Shown here piece after piece: positions 41,590-53,920 of a stretch of 64,000 nucleotides of DNA. The stretch's first letter is position 1; every line of letters starts with the position of its first letter. The notes under the pieces were generated by a model. It did not search any database, was not told the DNA's origin, and saw only the letters and a program-made list of their open reading frames with translations. Source of the stretch: Spirodela intermedia (Eukaryota; Streptophyta; Magnoliopsida; Alismatales; Araceae); assembly GCA_902729315.2 (NCBI GenBank), contig LR746272.1, forward strand, positions 10,348,327 to 10,412,326, read 5' to 3'. The translations under genes and the position numbers were made by a program.

Positions 41590-44500
41590 ATGGATTACGA
41601 TTACAGGAATAGGACGGGTCCCGTGAACAGGCCGGCGCCGGCCTCCTCCTTTTATCCCCGAATTTCTCCGCAGCCAGGGCAGCAAGTTCCTGTACCCGCT
41701 GGCCGAGCAACGTATCCCCATCCTGCTGCGGCTCCGCTCTGTGCGTTCTTCATTCTGTCGTCGTATGCTTTACTGTTTTGAATTCATTTATTTTTGTGCC
41801 GTCGCACTGAGGGAGATGCGCCGATCAGATATGCTTGCTTGAGCTGCGGGGATTTGAGCCGCATTAGGTTTTTTTTTTCTTTTTTCTGTGCGGATTTCTT
41901 TTCGCTTGGAGTTTCTCGCATGGAAAGACACAATTGTGTTGCACATATTCCGTATAAGCCTTTCGGTGTCGGAGGTTTGTTTTCACTGTTATTTTTTTCC
42001 AAAATTTTAGTACACATAAAAACATCGACACCTCCTCTCCCGGAGCACTTGAATTTCTTTCCCCCCTCCGGGATCTCTTGAATTCCTCCATGAACAATAT
42101 TCGATTTCCTAATGGAGAATTTTCATGGAACTTAAAGCGTCACTTCGTATGGAAGAGTTAATAATAAGCCACAACCATTGTGCTGCAATGGAACTAAGAA
42201 TCTGTCAATTACTTTATCTGGGAAGGTGTCCTGATAACGTCGAAAGTTGATTCTTGAATTTAAACATACTGCCGGCATTCGGTTTTATTCAGAACATTCA
42301 CATTTGTATGGCTTGTGGAAACTTTTCGCTTTCATTTGTTGTAGTGTAAGCTGAAAAATGGCTATTGAGCAGAAAACTTCTTTAGGCAACAACTCATTGC
42401 GGTAGAAGCTATGCATTAGTTGAGCTCTTAAGAACGGGGAGAGATAGGAAATAAAACATTAGGATAAAAAGTAGAACATAGTGCTTAGTGTCGATTTCGG
42501 ACTTGATTGGCTTGGTTTCTTCCCTAAATGTCCCATGCTAAAATCCACCTTTCCATGTAATATTTTACACTCATACTTAGATATCTTGGTCCAACAAATT
42601 TGTGTGGGGATGGTTGTGTGGGTGTTGAAACATTGCTCTTGAATAACTTACCCCTCGAGTGTGGCCGTTCTGGGTGGGGTAGACGGTAATCTATTTGTAT
42701 ATCTGAGTTGTGATGCTCCGTTCTTTGAAAATTTTGAATCTGATTCATTATATTACACTTTGTGGTTTTCTCGCTTTTTCACTTCACAAAATCCTGGTAG
42801 AAACCCCTGTGCAGTAGTATGAGACCGATGAGGTGTTGCAACATTATTTTTGCAGTTTTCTGTGAAATTTTTCCTTTGTGATATTATCTTTTCTGCGAGC
42901 TATGGGTTATGTGTAGTTTGTTTCAAACTTTGAAGTATTATCGTGATAAATTGTTGATGCTTACGACATTCTCTTTTTCACTTTATGAAGATTGAATTTA
43001 CATTATTTTGAGCATGCATAAGGTTTTCTTACGAAATGTCAGAATTTAGTTTATTGAAATGAAGTAGAGATTACATCATCTTTCTTTAACTTTCGATGCT
43101 TTAAGTCTGTAATGGAACACGGGCTTTGATTTTATGTACTTTCTGATGTCTAATTCATGTTGTAACGATCTAGTAGTATGACCTATCCATTCAAAAAATG
43201 ATTTGGAAATTAAGATTATAGTTAAACTGAGTTGCTGTCTCCTTGTTAGGGGGCTTTTCACCATCTTAAAATTTAAGGTTACGGCCTCGCAATTGAATTC
43301 ACTCTTAAATATTTCGTGTATTTCTAATAAATTGACCTTGCTCTACTTTCTTCAGCGGGATCGGGCACTATAAGGGTCATGCTAAAGCCAGAATACCGGA
43401 TAACACCACCGGTGAGACTTATATATTGCTTGCTTTGCTCTTCGCATGGGATATTTGTTTTGAACATTTTTGCGCGATTTATTTACTCAAGGAACGTCTT
43501 ATTCATCTGTTTTTTTTTGGTTGAATCGCCAAATTTTTGTGTTAATTGCATGAAAGCTCCCGCATTCTTGTTTCTTATGGACATGTAAGTAAACAGCCGT
43601 ATGCAGAACATGACACACACTTCTTTCTTCCATAGTATACAGGCAGCAGACATGCTACACGACACTATGTTCTTTCTCACTGTGTAGAAGAGCATACGTC
43701 AGCCAAGGCTGAGATGAACGGTGATTTGAGAAGAAGCACGTGGTTGACCTTTATTCCTGGGTATTTAGTGGCTAAGATTGAGGGTTGTGGCAGAATGATA
43801 ACTGGAAATAATTATAAGATATAGCCATTCTAAACAACGATTAAAATCAATTTAAAGTGACTATTGGGATACGTTTGAATGTCTAGGTCTCTTAACAGGC
43901 CAAATGATCTGCCTGCTTGGACTGGTCACCGTTAACTTTCAACATGAGCTAATAGCAGTTGGCTGAACTTAAGCCATTAAATCCTAGAGTGAGTTGGACG
44001 ACGTCGTGTTAATTTTTTAGCCTGCGAAATGCTGTTAAACTGTCGTTTGGTAGGGTGTTATGAACTCCTTCACTTTCTGAGAGTTAAAGAGGACCCTTGC
44101 TTTTGCTATTCTGACCCTAATGACACTGTGAAGCTTTATACCAAGAACTCTTCTCCACCATATTGTTTCTGGATTACTGGTATCTGTGTTTCAATGGTGG
44201 GATATTGGGTTGCATACCCTTTGTCATTTGTGTGTTTTCAGTAGTTTCAACAGTGATCTTGGGGAGAGCAGCGGAAATAGCCAAACTCTTTCACTCCATG
44301 GGTTGATTTGCCGACGTAGATTGCCATCCTTTCTGTTTCTGAGTCTGGGAAGTATATCCAAAATTAATGGGGGTTTTGACCGAGAAACTCTCGTCCTTTC
44401 TGCGCGTGGATTTTCTTTTAGAGTTTGCTCAAAACCTCACTTTTAATGCTGACCACCTGAAATTCTGACTCGGGAACGTGAATTTCACTCGTCAGCCTCA

Positions 44501-45136
44501 ACTTGCTCCACAAGTGACAGAAGTTCCTCGCAGCCACTTCAGCTTTGACTTCGATTTCGAAAGAAGAATCCTAGCTGAGGCCGAGAAAGGCAGCCAAAAC
44601 TGGAGCCGAATAGTGCCAGAAAATCAGCCTAATTTTTCAGCTTCAGCATCTTCTGCGGTACAATGCCCCTGCAAACTTTATTTATATGCCCGATTTCCAC
44701 ATTATCATATAAATTGCATGCTTGATGGATATATGATTCATAACGCTTCCTTCATAACTATGCACCCGCTCATTCTCCCCAGGCCCCAGCTGGAGATCCG
44801 GCTGTCGAGAAGTATGTGGCAATGGGACTTGGCCGCGAGGCCGCCACGCTCGCCGTGGCCAATTTCGGAGATGACGCAATCAAGGTAATCACCTCCAGCT
44901 CCAGCCCTGTCACCACCGAAGCCTTCTGATGGCGGCGACCCTCCTCTCCTAAAAGCCCAGAGCTTGGTGGGTTGTAATCCGATCTCCCTCCTCACTTTCA
45001 GGTCCGGGAGTTTGTGAAGGGCTACAATCTTCTCCGCGAGATGGGCTTCGCCTCCAAGAACGTGGCCGAAGCGCTGGCCATGTACGACAATGATACGGAC
45101 CAGGCGCTGGCCCACTTCCTCAATAGCTCCTCCTGA
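41590..45136 (+). CDS. Small UBA-domain protein
   Basis: Protein of 201 residues in five exons: 41590-41740, 43356-43411, 44496-44657, 44783-44884, 45002-45136; all GT-AG, phases closing exactly. Residues 1-69 are disordered and proline-rich (start MDYDYRNRTGP) and lead to a basic block IRVMLKPEYRITPP. Residues 70-123 include FDFDFERRILAEAEKGSQNW, a block conserved in plant relatives. A UBA-like helical segment (about 128-157, VEKYVAMGLGREAATLAVAN) is followed by a canonical UBA domain (about 165-201, LLREMGFASKNVAEALAMYD) ending in LNSSS. UBA domains bind ubiquitin; the cellular role of this plant protein is not known to me. It ends 675 bp before the V-ATPase gene on the same strand. Confidence 0.9.
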
Positions 45137-45811
45137 GGAGATTTCATACAGATGCTCGAACTGGTTCTACATCTCTGCTCTGGATTCTTGTCTACCAGGT
45201 CTGTGATGAGTGTTTGATGTGGGCCTTTGGGGGTGGGTGCTGGGCTGAATGGTCGGAGGCCCAGGATGAGTGTGTACTCTTACGCGAAAGTCCCTCTTTG
45301 TTTATCTATTTGGCGAGGGACGTAAATAGATGCGTATTTTACAAGTCTTGGGGAACGGGGAAAAATTATAGAGATGTCCACGTTCTTAGTGGGCTTCGCT
45401 GCTTGACGACAAAAGTGTCCTTTCGCTTACCTCCAGGCGATAGCGAGATCAGACTCCCTCTCTCTCGCTCTCTCGCTCTCTGTCTCGCGGGTCGATCGTC
45501 TTCCCCGTCTCACATGAAAACCTGCTGCGTCCGGAAATTTCTTTTAACCACCAGAAAAACGAGGCAGATTGAGGAAATGCAAGCTGGCAGGGCCGGACGA
45601 TGAGATAATACCCCTCCCCCCCCTCCTTCCCTCCCTTCCACGAACCCCCATTTTGGTGGCTATCATTTGAGACTGGGATCCCCTTGACTGCACTTTCCCC
45701 CCGGGTCCCCGGCGTCTCCTCCCTCACCTCTGCCCTCCGCCCGCTTCCCCACCGCCGAGGGGAGGCCTCACCCGCTCCACGCAGAGAAGACCGACCCCCG
45801 GCGACCCGAAG
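45137..45811 (+). promoter_or_regulatory. Promoter and leader region of V-ATPase subunit E gene
   Basis: Holds the UBA-gene 3' flank and the upstream region of VHA-E. A CT-rich stretch with CTCG interruptions (about 45452-45487) and a C-rich patch (45606-45625) lie in sense orientation before the ATG. No clear TATA box. Confidence 0.4.
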
Positions 45812-48800
45812 ATGAACGACGCCGATGTGTCGAAGCAGATCCAGCAGATGGTGAAATTCATTCACCAGGAGGCGGAGGAGAAGGCCAACGAGATCTCCGT
45901 ATCGGCAGAGGAGGTGATGCCCGTCCCTCTCACTCTTGAATTCCCTCGATCTCTTCAATCTTGTCCTCGATGGGTTGTTTACCTTGTTTGGATTCTTGGT
46001 GTCTCTCAGTTGATTGGACGTAGCACGTGGTGTGGATATGAGGGATTCGATCTGTTTTCTTATTCTATATTGTCTAGGACGTCCTTACATCCTGCAGCGA
46101 GCTGCTGATTTTTTTCTTTTGTTTGGGATTTTATTTTTCTGCTGCACCGGTCTGTGATCGCTTTCACGGGAAGAATGACACTGTCTGGAAGTTGTCAAAA
46201 AACGATGTTCATTTTGTTTGCGCAAATGTCCTTTACAATGATACACGTTTCTCAATCACCAGAAGGATCGCATTTCTTCGATCCTCCCCTTCCACACACA
46301 CACATACATCGACACACAAAAACCGGCCAACAACAGATCGTGCTTCTCCTCATCCTTTTTCATTCTGAAGTAGCAAGGTCATTAATAGTTTTTCTTTATC
46401 TTGGTTGATATTCCTTGGGATCTTAAAGTTCACCTTTATTTCAGGAGTTTAATATTGAGAAGCTGCAATTGTTTGAAGCTGAGAAAAAGAAGATCAAGCA
46501 AGAATTTGGACGGAAAGAGAAACAAGTTGAAGTTCGCAGAAAAATGTAACATACTAGACATTTTTCTCCTATTCCTTTCAGCATCATCTAGCATATCTTT
46601 TCCAATTTCTGTTGCTTCCCAGTGTATCGGAAAATTTCCCTATTCTGCCAAGATCATTCTGCAAGAATATGCAGGTTGACGATTCGAAAGCTGAGACGAG
46701 CTTTTTTTTAGTGTTGATATGTTTGTGGTGACTCATTTCAAAAGAAACTCATAGTGCCAACTTTGTTTGTGCTGCAGACCAACGAATGGAATATCATTTG
46801 ATTTTTAGAAAATCTTTGAATGACACAACAAATGGTATCTGTATTCCAGGTTTTAGATGAGTGTTGGAACCCATCTTTCTCATCCGTTTCTTATCATGGA
46901 CAGATGCAATGCTGATGAACTCATCAATGGGCTTAGCCTTTCTGTGTTCTTTTATCCAGATGGATAATTTGACGGTGACAATAGCTTGTGAAGATCATGG
47001 AGGAAATTCCTCATTAGTTACTTTTGACCTTCCCTTGTGGAAGTGCTTTGGGGCCTTTAGTTTTCATAGAGGAAAACGTAAGCAAGCTTCAGCGAAATAT
47101 GAAGTCTTTACCAGGGAAGTTACATAAATGGTTCGGTCATGCCAGGTATAGATTAAGCCAGAACTAAGGGGGGACTATGTTCATGCAAAAATCATATGCA
47201 TTCGTATGTTAGTACTTTGGTTAGCAAAGTAATCCATGTACATTTAGGGTGGGTGTTCTCGAATTAGATTGAAAATTCTTTCAAGTTGGACAGAAAACCC
47301 AGACTTTGACATTTTTCAGTGAGGGAAGAAGCAATTTATATTTCCTTGCTACGTCGAAATAAAATCTAGAGTGACAATTTAGAGTACAACTTGACACGAA
47401 CCCTCAAACCTGACATCTTGTTCTCAATGTTAATTCACCTTGGCTTTCTCCACTGGGTCCAGTTCAATACCTTGCTTCAACTAACTGTTGTTTCCCTATC
47501 TGATCTGCTGGCATCATTTTGTCAGTGTCTCTAATAGAGCCTGTTTTATTCGCATTCGTTCAGATTAGAGAAATGAGGCGGTCCTTTTGTGGGACCTTTT
47601 GTTGTCCAATGCAGGACTGTTACAATTGTCCTTCAGCGAATGGTGATCATAGTTTCCTAACTTTGATGCCAAAACGAAATATGTTGCTTCATGCTTTAGA
47701 ACTTTGATGGTATATCTTCATTCTTTTGAGGATGAAAGAAATGGATGGTAGCATTTGTCTTCCTCAGTGGCACTGCTTATCTGGATGAATGGAGTGACGA
47801 GCGTCGGTAATAGGACTTCAACATACAGTAGCATTGGCATCATACAGACAAGGAGAAGCTTGGAAATGGATAAGAAGCTTGGTACATCTGCTCGTTAATT
47901 TTACATTGCTAAAAAATAGTAGAGTCCGCTCATCATGTCACAGCCACCATTCCTTTAGTTGACTTCTCTGGAAATTCATCAGCGTGGACCCTTGCCCCAT
48001 CTGACTAAGCATTAGACCTTTTTTCAGGTGAGATATGGGAGGAACATAGAAAGCGATGCGAATTTTCTCCCAATTTTTTTCTAGTCTTACTTACTATCCA
48101 CAACACCTTATCACTGCTCATTACATCTCTCTTCTCTTGTTAGAGTTGCAATCTCTTCTCCTCCCTCTGTTGACTATGAGTTGTTCAAATGATAGACATG
48201 AGCTTCAGAACTAGAAAATGAGTGTAAGTATTCACATCATGCGTGAATGGGATATGGTGCTGCACATGCGCACTCCCATATCCACTCAAGTTATGACATA
48301 AGAAAAACAACTAAACTATCCCTCAGTTGATGAAGAAGGTGACTTCTTACAGAGGGAGGGTTAACTTAACGTGCTTTGGTGTGTTAGCAGAGTTGAAGAG
48401 TGGTGTGTTAGTCAACATAGCTTGAGGTGGATTGTAAATGCCCGCTTCAAGTTATTGGTTTTCGTTGGTGCTGTTTCTATGTTTATGTATATAATTCTGT
48501 TTCTGAGTTGCTTATAAAGTAAAAGAGAAGTGGTTACATCAAGAATAGTGCAGGCGCATGTGCCATTCGAGCCATTACAGTAGAAAATGGAAATGTTAAA
48601 AAATGTTGACAAGGTTGTATGTTAAGAAATTAACCATTTTCCTCATGTACTTTGGAATTGTTAAGTTATTTACTGGAATATCATGAACAGTCATGGAGTA
48701 CTTTATATTAGTTCATTCTTTTGTCATTATAATTATGAGACCTCTGTCAAGTCAACGATATAGTGTCGTAATCAAGTCTGTCGTTCAATTTAAAATATTT

Positions 48801-51508
48801 TGATAAAAACCGTGGAAGTTTGATCTTGAATTTGATTATTTTTTCCTTTTTTATTTTTCAAGGCTAATTTGATGCCTAATTTCGTATGTAGTGAATATTC
48901 CATGCAATTGAATGCTTCTCGGCTTAAGGTTCTTCAAGCCCAGGATGATTTGGTTAAGTCCATGAAGGAGGCAGCTGAGAAAGAGCTATTGCACGTTAGC
49001 CATGATCATCATGCATACAAACATCTTCTGAAAGAACTGATTGTTCAGGTAAACGATGACTTATCTGATAGCTAATAGCTCTCGCGTATCTTTTATTATC
49101 AAATGAAGCATATTAGAGATGTTTACATCTTTATTAAGTTGCTGGATTTGGTTTAGTTCACCTGCCATCTGTTACTGAGTAAATTTAGCCTGAAAAACAG
49201 AGTAAGCAGTTTGGTGCGGAAGTCTTCCCCCGTGGGAATTCACCTGTCACGAATACAAAATAAATTTATCAATGAGATTCAAGCACTTTTGGTTTGCCCA
49301 TGGGACGGATACTTTCTATTTCCCTTAAATGTGATAACATGACGTTTCGGGATCGTTCACTTCCTGTGAGATAGTCTCTATTTTCCTTATTTTTGATAAA
49401 ACAATGTCTATGGACCGTTCACATTCTACCATGTTTATTTGGGATACTTTCATTACTTATAATTCCTTGATTCTATTAGTATCACGCTTGCATTGATGTC
49501 ATATAATTATTTGACCTTGTATTTATCACTTCCAGTGTTTGCTGCGACTCAAGGAACCATCTGTACTACTGCGTTGTCGGAAAGAGGACGTTGGGCTTGT
49601 GGAATCTGTTCTGCACTCTGCAAAGCACGAGTATGCAGAGAAAGCCAATGTCCATCATCCTGAAATAGTGATAGACCATGTCACACACCTTCCACCCGCT
49701 CGCCACCATCATCATGGTCATGGACCTTTCTGGTAATACACTCTTCAGAGAAATATGGTTAAAAGAAATGCATGAAATCCGGTTATGTGATATATTTATT
49801 GTGAAGAAAAGGGTTAAATAATCTGCAAAGGCACTTTTCTATCAAGTTTTTTTGAGTAAATTAATGTCATAATCTGTTATCCTTTTCATCTTTCCACCTC
49901 ATGTGTTAAAAATGGCATTTTTTGTTGCCCAATCTAAACCTCTGGTTGCTCGATTTTGGTGGGAATTGACTACGATCTTACATTTTTTTGGTATCTAGAG
50001 GGTCATGTTACTATAGAATAACTCATTGGGGAGACCCAAATCTTTTGTAATTTCACGCCAGTTGATTAGAACCATTACCATGGTGCTGACAGGCATTAAT
50101 GGGTCGATATAGACAGTCTGACGAAGGGCCCTGAGATTTCTGTTCAATTACCTGGCTCGACAGAAAACCTGCAAAAAACAGTGTAAAGGACTTGGGTGCC
50201 ATGACTTCCGCTGGTAGAATGTCTGTCAAAATTTAATTCGGGCAGATGCTAAACATTTAAACGTTCTTTTAAATGTTTTCTGTCTGGAATCAGTCTCGCC
50301 TGAGTACCAAGTCGCCATATCTTCATCAGGGGAATAAGCTACCAGTAGGTCGGTGTCATAATCAAGTGGTATTTTCCGAAAAAATGTTTTAATCAGTTAA
50401 AAATTAAATCATTTGGTGCTGCATTTTTTATGCAATTGAATGTTAGATCCTTGTATATTATTAATCGAATGCAAGATCCTTGGATACTATTTATTGAATG
50501 TAAGATCCTTGTATATTATATTGATGATGAGATTCATGATTCAGCTCTGGAGGTGTTGTCTTGGCTTCTCGAGATGGGAAAATTGTATGTGAGAACACCC
50601 TAGATGCAAGGTTGGAGGTTGTCTTCCATAAAAAGTTACCGGAGGTACCTACCTTACGCATGCCTTTTCTTTGGGATCCTAATAATCTTTACATTATGCA
50701 AGAGGAAACCTAAGAAATTTGGATTGAGCTGCATTCCGTCTTAAACTATATTTCTGCTATTTAATCCTTTGTTGTTCACGATTGGTTTTTATCTTTTGGA
50801 TAATTATGGTCTGAATCAGTCTTGGGTTGGGCCCAAGGATTATCCTTTGTGGCCCTTCAGAGTTAGTCATACCAGAGTCTAACTGCAATGGAGCGACTTA
50901 GGTGGTTAATTTTTAATGGCATTCAAGTAAGTCAAATGCTCGAATCATTATAATCTCCCTTAAAAGTAATGTTGCCATGCGCTTTACCTGCCACCATTAC
51001 GAGTAATGGTGCGGGGATCGTGCAGCAGGAACCACCAAAGCATAATGTGACAGTACATGTAATCCTTGAGCTTGTTGGTGAAGCCACCCGTACCATGTGG
51101 CCACATGTATTCGCATGGAATATGAAATTCCAGGTTTTAATGCCCAATCTGAACTGACCAATCGTGTGTAAACCTGACAAAATTTATCTACACTTACTGG
51201 ATTTGGAATATCACCCTTTTGCTTGAAAATCTTAGGGGTCGTTTTTTTTTCTTTCTGTCTGGTGATTTTCCCTCCCGTTAGTTTTATTCCTTTAAAGACA
51301 TTCAGAGATTTATACATATATATATATATATATATATATAGCTTTCTTAGTCAATAGGCTTAGGCCTTGCTGATTTTCTACCTGGCGATCGTCCTTCTAG
51401 TTTTATTTTTCAAATAGCTGAATAACTTTACGTCACATCCTAAGTGGGCTGTTTTCTCCTTGTGTATTGCAGATCCGGAAATGCCTTTTTGGCCAGGTCG
51501 CCGTATAA
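45812..51508 (+). CDS. VHA-E: V-type proton ATPase subunit E
   Basis: Peripheral-stalk subunit of the vacuolar/endomembrane H+-ATPase; with subunit G it links the V1 head to the membrane sector. Six exons: 45812-45913, 46445-46545, 48892-49048, 49536-49732, 50545-50644, 51473-51508; GT-AG throughout and phases close to 230 residues, the normal family length. The N-terminus MNDADVSKQIQQMVKFIHQE and the following long charged helix (EKKKIKQEFGRKEKQVEVRR) are diagnostic, as are MQLNASRLKVLQAQDDLV, LLRLKEPSVLLRCRKEDV and the end RKCLFGQVAV. A His-rich stretch (HHHHGHG) precedes SGGVVLASRDGKIVCENTLD. Intron 2 is 2.3 kb. A sequence resembling the start of the last exon recurs at 51826, after the stop. 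Confidence 0.96.
46546..48891 (+). other. Intron 2 of the V-ATPase subunit E gene
   Basis: AT-rich 2.3-kb phase-2 intron with no recognisable nested gene or transposon. It ends in ATGTAG rather than the commoner CAG and lacks a strong pyrimidine run next to the acceptor. Confidence 0.75.
51316..51340. repeat. (TA)n microsatellite in VHA-E intron 5
   Basis: About 12 TA units, 130 bp before the last exon of the V-ATPase subunit E gene. Confidence 0.9.
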
Positions 51509-52443
51509 TCAATTGGGCCTTCCTATTTCTCTTCGTCGAGAGGAGGTTGTATGCCGCGGACATTTATTTAATTCGGGAAAAAATTATGCTCATTCCATGT
51601 GCTTGTGTTTCAAGGCTTTAATCATTATATACTCTGTTACATAGCTGCTCATTCCGCGAATGAACAGAACGTAGCAGCATAATCACGAATACATCACCAT
51701 TTTATATACTCTTTTGTTTAACAAAACAATTTTCCGTGGATCTTTATTTATTTATTAATATAATGATTACTTGCTCGATTTTTGTTCATAATTTGAGCAT
51801 ATCCTTCTGTTTTGGTGTAATGCAGATTCAGAAATGGTTTTTTTCGTCGGATCTTGGGGCTAATTTCTGCAATCTCTGTTGCTGCTCGTTTAGAAGAGGC
51901 TGGACGACCGTTCGTTCGCCAGTATCATAAGAACTCAGAACTTGATGTTCATTTGGAGTATATTCGGTCCGCATTCGGCGGAAAAACGCCATTCTCTTAT
52001 TTCTTTATTTAATGGGTACTGCTGTTCTTCAGTTGTATGCCGCAACTCCTTGTACGAAGCCTTTCTTCTCTTATTTAACAATAAGTGATTGCGATGTGAA
52101 GTGAAACAGTCGGCGAAATGAGTTGTGAGCAGCCGGGTGTTGACAATGAGGTCAACTGCCCAAGTGGAATCTTCTGCGACATGCTTGAGAACTGGCTTGT
52201 AGAAGCGTAGATCGAGGACGACGGCTCTCTCTCTCTCCCTCTCGCTTATAGTCTTTGTGCCTCTCCGCAGAGAGGTGAGGCGGCGACAGCCAAGTTACAG
52301 AGAGTGAAGCCAGATAAGGTTCGGTAGAGCAACCTTGTCGTCCTCCCCCGCCGCCCCTGTCAGCTGCTGTTTTTTTCTTACCGCCCGCCACCTCCGCCAC
52401 AAGCTTCACTGCTATCCTTGTTGTACTCACGGGAGAAGCCGAG
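51509..52443. other. Region between VHA-E and the GDSL locus
   Basis: VHA-E 3' flank followed by the GDSL upstream region. An exon-like stretch starts at 51826 after TAATGCAG and stays open in one frame to 52013. A CT tract (about 52221-52244) lies in sense orientation upstream of the GDSL start. Confidence 0.5.
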
Positions 52444-52695
52444 ATGAGGGCGAAGCGAGGATCGCCGCCGCCTCGAAAAGCCGTGGTCGCCGCCGTCTGC
52501 GCGCTGATCGTAGCCATGAGCGGCGCGCCGCCAGGCCACGCGTGGTGCGACTTCCTCACCATCTTCAACTCCGGCGACTCGAACTCCGAGGGCGGATTCT
52601 GGGCAGCGTTCCCGGCGCAGTCCGTCCCCTTCGGGAGACCTTCGGTAGGCCCTCCGGCAGGGCTTCTGACGGTCGGCTTGTCATCGATTTCTTGA

Positions 52696-52733
<38 letters not shown>

Positions 52734-53920
52734 GACTGAGGGACGGAGGGACGCCTGGAACATGCAGCGCAAGCTCTGGGGATCCCGTTTCTCAGCCCGT
52801 ACCTGCAGTCTATCGGGTCGAACTACACGCATGGTGCCAACTTCGCGACGCTGGCCTCGACAGTGATGCTGCCCAATACCTCCCAGTTTGTCACCGGAAT
52901 CAGCCCCTTCTCCCTGGCCATTCAGCTCAGCCAGATGAAGCAATTCAAGGTCAGAGTTCTCGAGCTCGTCCTAGAAGGAGGTACGCAGCTCCTCCCCGTT
53001 CCTGTTCACAGGAAGCCACCTTCCCCCACTTTAGGCAGTTTCCGAACGGGTACCGCTTGCTGCTGTCAAGGGTCTCTTCCTCCTGAGGATATCTTCGGAC
53101 GATCACTCTACACCCTGGACATCGACCGGAACGACTTCCCCTCCAACCTCGCGGCCGTCGGTAGCGACGGATTCAAGCAGTATCTTCCTCAGGTGGTGGA
53201 TCAGATCGCGTGGACGATTAGGGTATGATGTAAGACTGTCCTCTCGGTCCTTTCTTCCTCCCCCAGGCGACCACAGACGGATTGTGCCTCTACTGGTTTC
53301 TCAGGAGCTGTACGCTATCGGAGGGAGGACCTTCCTGGTGTCGAACCTGGCGCCCGTCGGGTGTTGCCCTGCGTTCCTCTCGAACCAGGCATCTTCGATA
53401 TCGACGAGCACGGCTGCGTGGTCTCCTACAATGACGCGGTAGAGCAGTACAACATCCTGTTGAAGGAGGCCCTCCGGCGGACCCAGAGCTCGCTCGCCGG
53501 CGCTACCGTCGTGTACGCGGATATCCACGCTGTCAAGCTCGAGCTACTCAGGCACCCCGCCGACCACGGTGAGCTGCTTTCCAGTCGCCCTTCACCTTCT
53601 CTCCCTCTTCTGTTCTCAGGTCTCCCACTCACCATCATTCTTCTTTGGCAGGGCTTCAGTAGGGGACCAGAGTTTGCTGCGGATATGGCGGCGGGGCCTC
53701 TAACTTCGATCCGCGGGTTTACTGCGGCAATACGAAGGTGATCGATGGCACGGCCGTGACGGCGACCGCCTGCGCCGACCCTCAGAACTACGTGAGCTGG
53801 GACGGCATCCACGCGACGGAGGCAGCTAACAAGCTCGTGGCGGCGGCCATCCTGGGTGCTTCTTACTTGGACCCTCCATTCCGGCTTGCCGATCATTGCG
53901 GCCTGCAACCAATTGGGTGA
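52444..53920 (+). pseudogene. GDSL esterase/lipase, disabled copy
   Basis: Relative of secreted SGNH-fold acyl hydrolases (alpha-fucosidase/FXG1-like group). Exons are 52444-52695, 52768-52980, 53071-53222, 53305-53568, 53652-53920, all with GT-AG borders. The signal peptide (AVVAAVCALIVAMSG) and block I (IFNSGDSNSEGG) are present, with the catalytic Ser in GDS. The reading then breaks: near 52633-52636 one base is missing, since FGRPSGRASDGRLVIDFL continues in another frame. GANFATLAS, FGRSLYTLDIDRNDF and NLAPVGCCPAF follow intact. A second one-base break near 53376-53389 separates CCPAFLS from GIFDIDEHGCVVSYN. In the last exon TAG at 53660-53662 replaces the Tyr codon before GTRVCCGYGGG. 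The terminal block with catalytic Asp/His (VSWDGIHATEAANK) is intact. Introns and splice sites are preserved, so decay is recent, or the assembly has errors. Confidence 0.85.
52696..52730. repeat. (CT)n microsatellite in GDSL intron 1
   Basis: About 16 CT units starting right after the presumed donor site of the 72-bp first intron; sense orientation. Confidence 0.9.
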
